Shown here: positions 33,001-42,728 of the stretch, piece by piece
Position numbering within the stretch: the stretch's first letter is position 1
How the letters are laid out: each line of letters opens with the position of its first letter
DNA from: Cylicocyclus nassatus
Taxonomy: Eukaryota > Nematoda > Chromadorea > Rhabditida > Strongylidae
DNA length: 64,000 nt
Assembly (NCBI GenBank): GCA_958299035.1
Contig: CATQJL010000001.1
Location: 7,122,284 to 7,186,283 of the forward strand
Reading direction: 5' to 3'
The notes under the pieces: model-generated
Told to the model about the DNA's origin: nothing
Databases searched by the model: none
Seen by the model: only the letters and a program-made list of their open reading frames with translations
Translations under genes and position numbers: made by a program

Positions 33001-36000
33001 TGAAAGCGGAGGACGAGGCGGTTTCTATGGTCACTATTTCCTTGTACCAGCTATTCATCTACAAAACATATGATTTTTTTCATGTTGAAAACTCGTAAGT
33101 GTCCAAAAATCACCGAGCACACCTTTCACTAGGTACTTCTATGAACGGACTCTAGGCAAAGAATTTATTCCCTGAAATCAGGTTGGGAACGTTGTACCAC
33201 GGAACTTTCCTCGCTTACTTGCAGTGCACCTACAGAAGCTACCATTTTTTTCCTCCTAAGTTCATGAATGCCTACTTCTTCCTCCTTTCCGATTCACAAA
33301 CAGTTATCGTACAAATATCTCCTTTGCTTGACCTTACCCTGTTGATTTTTTTCTCGGCTTATGGTGAAGCGGGTCACCATGGTCTCGGCTCAGGGGTGAA
33401 GGGGAGGGGGGGGGGAGCAAATTCTCACACTATCGCACCTATGGAAAAAGGGTAAATCTGAAGAAATGCCGAACATATATTTTTGCATTTAGGATATTTC
33501 AAGAGCCAAAATTTTCTGAGTTTCAAAATGGGGAATGATCAGATGTTTTTGTAGACTGAAATCAAAGCTTGTTTGTGCATGCATTTTATCAAATGTGTCT
33601 TAGAGTATTGAGGAAACTAAAGCGAAAATAGCGAAACTTATTATACAAAATAGGCAACACTCAAACATGCAGACGAATATAAGCGAAGATTAGCCCGCAT
33701 CAAACATAATGACAAGCTCACATACTCGACAAGCACAGATTCGAAAAACTTCGAGTCTTGGGAAGTAACAACAGAGTCTTGCCTTGGCAAGATATGCACT
33801 GCGTTCAATACAACCTTGAAACGATGAAGTCCGGAGTAGTTGTAATGGCAAAACCCGGAACTGTTATATCACCTTCTTCTAACGCTATTTCAGATAGCAC
33901 CAAAATATCATATTTCTGCGTGCGTAATTGAAAAAATAATGAGTACGACCATTGATGCTATCTTCTGCTATCTTACCAATACTACCGAATTCGCAAACAA
34001 TGGGCGTACCATCAGCAACGAAGATGCTAACACAAGGTGAGATACGCAGAAAGTAATGTACTCGCATGAAACTGATCAACAAAGCCGCTGAAAATCGCTA
34101 AAGTGAGGGAAAAGTTTTTTATTTCAAACCTAATAGCATATAAAAAGTGCAGAAACATCAAGGATTTCTCGAAGTATCCATAAAGTAGCATTGCACTCTT
34201 GCTTCCGAAAACAAAAACAGAAGGAAAAATAAGCTTTGTTTCAATTACCTTTGTGTATAGCCATTAGTTTTGTTGCTCTGTGCTTATTTTGCACAACCTA
34301 TACAACAGTTACCTTCAAGAAACGCACAATTATTTATGACAAAAACGTTTACACATTTTGATTTTTGTTCCTTGTAAATGGACAGATGCTTCTCTTTCCG
34401 TAGGTATACATAGTAACAATTAGCCGCTACCGCCTAGAATAAAACCTCTGTGATTGCAATCTTTTTGAATTGCAGCAAAAACTGTCTACTTAACTTAAAC
34501 TGTCTACTCTCGTTTTTTAAAATGATTTCGTTCATGTACAACGAAGATCCGAAAGTGTTCTCGAGTAGCAGCGGCAAGGAAAGGATACTTTCTGACCGTG
34601 GTCTTTTGCAGTGAGATGTATTAGGTTGTCCGGAAATTGATGTTTTGAATTTCAACCGCAATAAGTCATACACTTCTCACTTCTAAATAGGCTGCAAAGT
34701 ACCATTCGATAGAGCAAAGCAAGCTCTACAAGATGGCCATCTTGCTTTAGCAACAGCTCTCATCCACCTAGAGTTTCGAGCCAAAAACTAAAAAGACTCA
34801 GCAGCCCGAAAAATCGAAAAAAATCGTAACTTGGTCCATAAAAATCCTACAAAAATTCTAATTTGCTCACGTAATTACTATCCACATAAAACATCTATAT
34901 ACACCTTTGCAGTATTTTTTCCTCTGTTAGAAATCAAGAAAACGGAAATTTTCGTGCATTTGCCAAAGTGATGCTATGCCGTTCCCATATAAGTAGTTGT
35001 ACACTATGAACCTGTAGAAGTAAAACGTAAATTTTCAGCTCTCTACAAGTTTTAGTTCGCGAGGAATACCGAATATAGCTTTCCCTACTTAGATGGTCCA
35101 AGCTAAAATTCAAATTTTCCGAGAAGTAAAGCTTGTAGAAAGCTGAGAATTTACGGTTGTACTTCTACAGCTTTGTAGTATACAAACACCTATGTGGGGA
35201 CGGCACAGCACCACTTTGGCAAATGCACGAAGATTTCCGTTTTTTTGATTTCTAACAGAGGAAAAAATACTGCAAAGGCGTATATAGATGTTTTATGTGG
35301 ATAGTAATTACGTGAGCAAATTAGAATTTTGTAGGATTTTTATGGACCAAGTTACGATTTTTTTCGATTTTTCGGGCTGCTAAGTCTTTTTTTGGCTCGA
35401 AACTCTAGGTGGATGAGAGCTGTTGCTAAAGCAAGATGGCCATCTTGTAGAGCTTGCTTTGCTCTATCGAACGGTACTTTGCAACCTATTTAAAAGTGAG
35501 AAATATATGACTTATTGCGGTTGAAATTCAAAACGGGCATTGATTTCCGGACAACCTAATATTCAGTAGATGCGCCCTGGAACGCTGATTCCAAATCTAT
35601 GTTCATTATCTGCTGTGCGATTCTCTGAATGAAGTTATGGACTTTTTTCACACTTCACAAGGTCTAGGCGGTCAAGTTGTCGGTACACAGGCTTTTTAGA
35701 CTCTGATATATCGGAGAGAGTTTTTCTGATCTCAACGTAAAGCTTTATTTTATTTGAACGCTCTTTTGTAGTGCGTAAGAAAACATTCTAACGTTATTGG
35801 TGAGTCCTGTCATCAAAACAGTGCAATTGGTGGAAGGGAATGTTCATGACTTCTTTCAGAGGAGCACAGAGCGGATACCGAAAGCACATTTGAGGTCAGC
35901 GCTTTATGATGCATTGGTGGTTTACGTTTCACTTCAAAAGACCACGATCACCAAGTATCCTTCCCTTGTGAGTATCCCATAACGGCAGCCAGACTGACTA

Positions 36001-38552
36001 AGCAAAGTTGCATTTGATGCAGCTAAACGTTCTTTTATAGATTATTTGCATGCTAATATATCGACTAGCTTTGCATCAGTATTCTCTGTTGACTTATAGA
36101 AACGTCTGCTTGATAGCCAAATATTTAGGTTTTGCGGCGAACAAAATAGGTACTTGGACTACGAGAAAGCAATTCACAAAGTTGGAAGTCCAAGAGTGCA
36201 GTTCGTTACCGTACGAGACCCTTTGCAAAGATTCATCAGTGGCTATGTGGACAAATGCGTGCGGTATCAATTACATATCACTCCCGTCAATCTTAGAAAG
36301 CGCAAAGATAAAGGAATTATTGTCTGCTCTAAGTGGTGTCAGTAATGTCAGGTCATCATGTAAGCGATCCTACATCTAGATTATGGCCTTCTATACAGAC
36401 TCGTTTTGGGCTGTTGCATATATGCGCAAACGACCACACCATATGAAATTATGTCTTCCACACTATCAAAGTTCCTATTCAAAATTTCTCTTTCAGCGAA
36501 GCCAGAAGGGTAAAAAGACGTTGCTTTAGATGTAGCGACAATTTGAATTGCTTTGTAGAAAGATTATATATCTATTTATACAATTATTATGAAGAAAGCT
36601 CAAAAGGACTACCGCATAGAAATTTAACCTATGAGTACGAAGTTGTGCACTTCGCACCCCAGAGTTGGTATGCTTCATGACTTCCATAAAGTTTTCGTAA
36701 CTGCAGATGTGCCAAAAAAGTAAGTAATATATGTAACTAGGTATTGCAATTTCTACAATCACATCAATGACTACATCATACTACGCCAAGGCGAAGATGA
36801 AGAGGGAACTATGAGATACGCGCAGATACTTCATTCAATCTTTTGCATCGCCAATGTTCCCGACTATCATAGAGAAGAGATACACAGACAGCTACTCAGT
36901 AAGGAAAGTTTATGTCATTACTGTTGTTACAATACCTTATACCTATCATACCTTACAAAGGAAGGATACCAACATTAGCTGGCAATTGAAGATGAGATGT
37001 ATATCATTAGATGCGCCTTTGAACGCTGATTCCAAATATGCTTTCCTTTTTTGAGGAGTAATCCGAAAGAAGTTAAGAAGAGCGTTTGAATGTCCAGATT
37101 TGCCAAGTACTGAGTGGCTTAAAATCAGCGAAAAGCTCTAAAACAACACCTATGCGATTTCCACCAGCTTTTTTCCTTCCTTGCAAATAATATACTCAAT
37201 ACAGAAATGATTTTCCACTTTTCGGTGTTTTTATACAGGTTTTCGCCAATTTTAGGCCACCTAAATCATGACAAATTTGGGCATTTGAACGCCCAGAACT
37301 TCTTTCGGAAACTATTCCGCAAAAAAAGAAAGCAGTTTTGTAATCAGCGTTCAAAGGGGCGTCCTGATATATATCTCATCTTCAATGGCCGACTAATGTT
37401 GGTATCCTTCCCTTGTTAGTTCTTCAAGTCCACTTCCCTAATCTGCCATTGCTAATTTTCTGAAGTGATCTGTTCCGCACAGGTCCCAGATCTTTACTAC
37501 CAGTAAAAGCTAGGGCAACGCCTTCTGTCTTCCCCAGAATTTTGAAATTGGCTCATAGAATCCTTACGAAGGTCGCCATAAAGAACTATTTCCACTCCTG
37601 CTACTTTTCGACCTTCAGTCATCCTTTCTGTAAGATTCAATGGTTGCATGAAACTTACCTTCAGTGCTGACCGCATAGCACGATTCAAAGCGGTATGTTC
37701 GTCTTCGGGAATTTGAGGATTGAGAATTAGCAGGATCGGAAAAGTTGTCTACTTTGCACTGTTCCTCAAAAGAGCTTTAGACCTTTCCAGGATCCATGAG
37801 GAAGTGTCTAGGAAATCTGGGCGCATAGGCTTTTCGCCTGGAAATTGATGAGGGTGTTTTGACTAAAACACTGCCCAAGGGGCAGCGCAACTTGTTCATT
37901 CACGGCTGAAAAATCCGTCCCCTAAAACCCCGCGCCTGCGCTGTAACCGTGACCCGAAAACGGCTTCCGTTCACCTTAACACTACGTTTGCGCTGGGACC
38001 CATTTCAAGTGTTACGGTCACGGCACAGCCGCGGAGTGTTTGGAATGAATTTCTCAGCCATGCATGAATTATTTGTGGTGCTGTTTGGGCAGTGCCATAA
38101 CTAAAACCTCCTCTTCAGTTTGCAGGCAAAAACCCATATGCCCAGATTTGACTGGACACTGCCTTTGAGCCCAGGCCCTATTAAAAGCCATGCCAAAATC
38201 AGATTTTCTGATAAACTGCTTGGCACAAAAACACTTCAAGACAATGTGAAAGATAATAAGTAAATAAAGAAGTGACTTTCAGAAAAGCTAAATATAGTAG
38301 CTTGTAAACTTCCTTAATGCATACAGCCACTAGCCTTTCACTTTGGATTTCACTAAAAAAGTGTGTCTTTTACTGTCGTTAGGGCTAACCTCGTTTTCAG
38401 TTGGAAGCTCTCCCCATACGACCAAAGGATCAAAAAGGCGATCGGATCTTGAGCAGGCCTTGCTCAACAACAAGACACTTCTCAACCTTCTTATTCGGAT
38501 ATATTACTACGACTTTGCTGTCTTCAATTTCTCCCTTCCTATTATCAATTAA
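30079..38552 (+). CDS. Carbohydrate sulfotransferase family B, six exons assigned
   Basis: Exons 30079-30199, 33894-34036, 36129-36263, 36497-36667, 36741-36898 and 38401-38552 all join in phase with GT-AG borders (880 nt, about 293 codons including the stop). The product should be a Golgi type II membrane enzyme moving sulfate from PAPS to a sugar. Marks: SACVIEKIMSTTIDAIFC in exon 33894-34036 is the 5'-phosphosulfate region; QFVTVRDPLQRFISGYVDKC in 36129-36263 is the 3'-phosphate motif (RDP..R..S); CFRCSDNLNCF, HFAPQSWYCNFYNHINDY and IGSSPHTTKG follow; the end is FAVFNFSLPIIN and TAA. The true first exon with the membrane anchor was not identified; an upstream segment near 29985-30055 fits in phase, but the intron would be only 24 nt. 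Introns hold a SINE, a fold-back satellite, a mariner-type element and two MITEs. Confidence 0.88.
30250..30480. mobile_element. tRNA-derived SINE (copy 2 of 2), degenerate
   Basis: GGCAAATTAGTACTGGAGTG and GGCCCGCAAGTCATTGTAAA match the body of the SINE at 24310-24600. The tRNA-like head is degraded. It lies in the first intron of sulfotransferase B. Confidence 0.55.
32020..33245. repeat. Fold-back satellite array, unit about 170-186 bp
   Basis: Left half: AAAATTC(A/C)(A/T)AACTTCTGTAGATGAACA-type words recur at about 32026, 32194, 32364 and 32550, spacing 168, 170 and 186 bp. Each unit also carries a TGGAACC..GTCCTC(C/T)GC block and a GCCTGGTGAAG block. At about 32675-32765 sits a palindromic centre (GGTGGGTGAGACTCTCATAA against its inverse). 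The right half holds inverted units at about 32873, 33043 and 33226. The whole array is therefore a large inverted repeat of a tandem repeat, within the 30200-33893 intron of sulfotransferase B. Confidence 0.8.
34621..35559. mobile_element. 939-bp mariner-type palindromic element
   Basis: The ends TTAGGTTGTCCGGAAATTGA are inverted, with TA at 34619-34620 and 35560-35561. The two arms pair along nearly their full length (about 450 bp each). It lies in the third sulfotransferase B intron listed (34037-36128). The interior is related to 41831-42710. No transposase. Confidence 0.9.
36952..37419. mobile_element. MITE of the CTAACAAGGGAAGG family, intronic
   Basis: The ends CTTACAAAGGAAGGATACCA and, inverted, CTAACAAGGGAAGGATACCA are present, with paired blocks further in (TTTGAACGCTGATT against AATCAGCGTTCAAA). 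It lies in the last intron of sulfotransferase B. Confidence 0.75.
37800..38164. mobile_element. 365-bp MITE of the TTAA family, intronic
   Basis: The right end GGACACTGCCT is followed by TTGA. The left end AGGAAGTGTCTAGG is its diverged inverse, and internal CACTGCCCAAGGGGCAGCG and GGGCAGTGCC blocks also pair. It lies in the last intron of sulfotransferase B. Confidence 0.65.
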
Positions 38553-38612
38553 TGCCACCTGCTGCCGTAGACTTCGACAAACGTCATGCCTGAAAAGTTT
38601 TCCGCTTTGCAT

Positions 38613-38618
38613 AATAAA
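38613..38618 (+). terminator. Possible polyadenylation signal of sulfotransferase B
   Basis: AATAAA lies 61 bases after the TAA stop at 38550-38552, a normal distance for a nematode 3' UTR. It rests on this hexamer only. Confidence 0.4.
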
Positions 38619-38698
38619 TCTTCTATCGTATAAACCAGTAACTATACCTAGCGACTGCAAAAGATTAACAAATTTAGCACCCTGAATTGAGTATTTTA

Positions 38699-39050
38699 CA
38701 GTGGCGTACCGAGGGGGAGCGGAGGGGGAGGGGCGCCCCCCCCCTCCCCGAACGATTCGCGAAATTTTTGAAGGTTACTTACATGAGTTATATAAATGCG
38801 CAAATGACTTGCTTGTACTTTTAAATAATTAGAATAATTTTTAAAATTCTTTAAAAATTCATTTTAGCCCTATAAAAAAAATATTGGGGCGTGGCTGCGC
38901 CACGCACTCTTTTTTGGAAATCTCGGGTTTCTGAGCCCGCGAAAATTTTAGAGAACACACTTTTCGGAGTGCGTGGCTGAAGCCACGCACCTTCATCGGA
39001 AAAAATTTTTTGTAGCCCCCCCCCGAGCCGAAATCCTGAGTACGCCACTG
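38699..39050. mobile_element. 352-bp hAT-type MITE
   Basis: It starts CAGTGGCGTACC and ends GTACGCCACTG, the CAGTGGCG type of end seen in hAT elements. The 8-bp flanks are GTATTTTA (38691-38698) and GTAATTCA (39051-39058), six of eight bases the same, as expected for an aged hAT target duplication. The interior holds poly-G/C runs and an inverted GTGGCTGCGCCAC motif. Related fragments lie at 48665-48800 and 48975-49215. Confidence 0.82.
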
Positions 39051-39099
39051 GTAATTCAGTATATACATTGTTCGCATGTAAAATACTCATAATTGTTTT

Positions 39100-41080
39100 C
39101 AGACTTTTACATTAAGAAATTATGTGCCGTCACTATAAAGCACACGAGGTAGTATCAAATACGTGACAGCAAGCGAATCTCGTCTACCAAGTTGGCTGCT
39201 TTTAGTGACTTCATTTAGTTGAAGGCTATCCCTAAGCATAGAAACAGCTTCATATCGCCCTCTGTCCGCCGTTTTTTAACCTCTTTTTTCCGAAAATCGC
39301 CTTGTTAGATACTGCGCCCTAGCGTGAACTTTTCTGCATCCTCTCCCTTTGAATTTTCGTTTTCAGTTCCAGCTTTTTTTCAATATTTTGATGATCTCTT
39401 TCATTACTCTTTCTTCTTCGTCGTCTTTCTTCTGCTCGTTAATTTAATCTTGATCTATTCTGCGACCATGTAGGGCTTTATGAAGCAAAACTCGTGATTT
39501 TGTGATTTTTCTTTGAGAGTTTGACCTGAAATTGCGAAATTTCTGCTCACAGCAGGTAAATGGTTTTGTCAAGGACTGAGTGAGTATGCGGGGATGAATT
39601 GTTCGAGGGCTACTGTCAGGCTATTTATAGAATGTGTGCTGCGATCGTTTCGTTCTTCCTCATCGTCATGGTATTGATGTTTGGGGTAAAAAGTCGAAGT
39701 TTGCAGAATCTGCTATACATTACGGATTCTAGTTCTTCAAATTTCTCTTGTTCACTGGTTTGACTGTTGATTCTTCATTCGCAGCGGAAATCTGTCTACT
39801 CCATTGATGTGGTTCACTCCCACCAAACCACATCAATGGAGTAGACAGATTTCCGCTGCGAATGAAGAAGGTTTCCTCTTCATTCTTATACACCTAGTGT
39901 CATCTACCTCGCACCGGTCTGCCCGAAAGTTGATTAGATTCCTAGGAGGAAACCAAATCTCGCTGGTGCTGTGCGGTCTTGCTGACATTTACATTTGAAT
40001 GTTTTGCTGCTACACTATTGATGTCACACTTATGTTTATCTTCTATACGACCGGAGCAACTTGTGTTCTGCCAAAATTATTCATGTTCCCTACCCCTACT
40101 ACCGTTTCAAAAAATCTTTTTAAAGAGAAAAATACACATAAAACTGAAGAAGCATAAAAATGCACAAGCATGCGACGACCCTCGCGACGTGTCCTCCACG
40201 CGGATACGTGAGAATAAGCGATGGTTTGACGCCATATAGTAGAAAGAACTCCTCCACTTACGTTTTTCTCCTTTATCAGCAACCCTAACCTAAAAAGCAA
40301 AGAGTGAAGTTGGAGAATACTAGAAAATACTTGAACCTCGCAATGGCAATTGTTAACGCCAAGCGTTGTCGCGTCAGCAGGGACACTATATCAAGCAGGA
40401 AATCTACTCCTGAGTCGCTTATCTTTTCACACCCCGAGAAAGCTGCTTATGTAGGAAGTCGCAAAGTAAACTCAGTGCTTTTCTTAGTTTCATATACTCT
40501 AGCGAAATTTTGAATACCCCTGCCTTTCAAGAACTAGTTGAAATTTTTCCATCTTTGGTTGCTGCTATCGTGATATGCAGAGCCGAATGATGGTCATGGA
40601 GGAATGCTGTGATATTTTTGTTTAACTCTCGGACTCAACCCGGAAAATATTTGACCAGGTTGGAGGGGGGGGGTAGAGCAAGGGTCAAAGGGGATTCCTT
40701 GAAATTTTCGAAAGTCAGGGCGTACTTTGTTTCCAAAAAGCCTAGAAACGGACTCGTGCAGGGCCCTGAGTCTTATCCATCCACACGGCGAACTACATTT
40801 ACTAGCTGCGCGTCTCCTCACACAAATATGACCAAAAGCTAGACCACCCATCATCTGCAGGAACTGAGCTATTGGAAACGCTGCCAGCACGATTGCAATC
40901 AGAGAAAATCGATAACAAACGAAACTTGAAGGGCACTCACCGCTGTTTGCGCCGCCGCTCCGCTGCCCTTGGCTTGGCAACGCGCCCAGCAGGAGAGGTC
41001 TAGGCGCGAATTATGATCGCTCCCGATAACGCATCGAGCAGCTTTCTCGTACCCTGTCAAGAGGAGAGGCTTGCGTGGCG
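39100..41080. other. Gene-free stretch apart from the hairpin
   Basis: No convincing exon was seen between the hAT-type MITE and the mariner-type element at 41089. A poly-G run lies at about 40664-40672. Confidence 0.35.
39771..39869. repeat. Perfect 44-bp hairpin with 11-nt loop
   Basis: Bases 39771-39814 and 39826-39869 are exact reverse complements, separated by the loop CACTCCCACCA. No mismatch was seen. It is not the end of any recognised element. It could be a very recent fold-back duplication, a hairpin RNA locus, or an inverted-chimera artefact of library amplification. Confidence 0.85.
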
Positions 41081-41088
41081 CGATCATA

Positions 41089-41574
41089 TTAGGTTGTCAA
41101 GAAAATAATGTCGTTTTTCATGGCAAAGCCATAAGACAAATCCAAAAAAATATGTGAGGGGTACCATTCGATAGAGCAAGGGAGCTCTACAAAATGACAT
41201 CCGAACATTGGCAGAACTGGTCGTTTGCGCAAAATTCAAAGCAAAATATACGAGCAACTGGTGATGCCAAAAATTGGATTTTTGCCCCAGAAAATCCTGC
41301 AAACCTCTCACTTGCTCCTGCATGTAAAAGACACATGCGCTTATCCATGGGTACACTTGCTATACTTCTTCCATGCTTAGAAACCAAAATTGAAAAATGA
41401 AAAATGGCAGACTCAGCCCCCCATTAGTACTGGGATCCTTCCACACACGCCTTTGTATACTACAAAGCTTCATGACTTTAACCATAAAATTTTGGCCTCG
41501 GTTATGCTCTAGTTGTAATATCAACTTTACCCGAAAAAACCCGAAAAAAAAACATTATTTTCTTGATAACCTAA
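41089..41574. mobile_element. 486-bp mariner-type MITE
   Basis: The ends TTAGGTTGTCAAGAAAATAA and, inverted, TTAGGTTATCAAGAAAATAA have TA at 41087-41088 and 41575-41576. It shares a short internal block (GTACCATTCGATAGAGCAA) with 34621-35559. No transposase. Confidence 0.88.
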
Positions 41575-41830
41575 TAATTCGCACGTTCAGGTTTGGAGTT
41601 TGAAGACTTTTATTATTACATTCTTATTTCTGCAATGTGACTGATTGTGGCTTAGTAGATAATGGTCTAATTCTCTTCTTTTGGTGCACCTGGAGTGTAA
41701 GTATAAAATGAAGATAGAAGAAATGAGTACTTCTACAAAGTAAAATAGTAGCACTCCGTCTTCTATTTAGGCAAAAATACACAAATTTCAATTCACTGCA
41801 CAGATATGTCATCAATTATTGCTTTAAATA

Positions 41831-42710
41831 TTAGGTTGTAACAGAATTAATGCAGGTTTTGAATTCCAAACGCAATAAGTCATACATTTCTCATTTCTAA
41901 GTAGGTTGCAAAACAACATTCGATAGAGCAAAGCAATCTCTATAAGGTGGCAATCCTGCTTTAGCAACAACTCTGATCCACCACAAGTTTCGAGCCAAAA
42001 ACTAAAAAGATTCAACTGTCCGAAAAATTGAGAAAAATCGTAACTCAGTTCATAAAAAGCCTACAAAAATTCTAACTTACTCACGTAAACACTATTCACA
42101 TAAGAAATTTATAAAGGCCTTTGCCGTTCCCACATAAGTAATTGTATACTACAAACGTGTAGAAGTATAAACGTGAATTTCCAGCTCTCTACAAGTTTTA
42201 GTTCTCAAAAAATATCGAATACAGTTTTTGCTAGTCATGTGGTCCAAGCTAAAATTCAAATTTCTCGAGAACTAAAGCTTGTAGAGAGCTGAAAATTCAC
42301 GTTTGTACTTCTACATGCTTGTAGTATACAATTACTTATGTGGGAACGGCACAGCATCACTTTGGCAAACGCACGAAAATTTCTGTTTTCTTGATTTCTA
42401 ACAGAGAAAAAAATTCGGCAAAGGCGTATATAGATGTCTTATGTGAATACTGTTTAGGTGAGCAAGTTAGAATTTTTGTAAGTTTTTTATGAACTGAGTT
42501 ACGATTTTTCTCAATTTTCGGACAGTTGAATCGTTCTAGTTTTTGGCTCGAAACTCGTGGTGGATCAGAGTTGTTGCTAAAGCAAGATTGCCACCTTGTA
42601 GAGGTTGCTTTGCTCTATCGAATGCTGTTTTGCGACCTACTTAGAAATGAGAAGTGCATGACTCATTGCGGTTTGAATTCAAAACCTGCATTAATTCTGT
42701 TACAACCTAA
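41831..42710. mobile_element. 880-bp mariner-type palindrome in a DGAT2 3' flank
   Basis: The ends TTAGGTTGTAACAGAATTAA are exact inverted repeats with TA at 41829-41830 and 42711-42712, and the arms pair almost throughout. It sits just downstream (minus strand) of the DGAT2-family gene that stops at 42729. The paralogous flank at 62990-63066 lacks it, giving an empty site. Confidence 0.9.
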
Positions 42711-42728
42711 TACAACACAAAATTCAAA

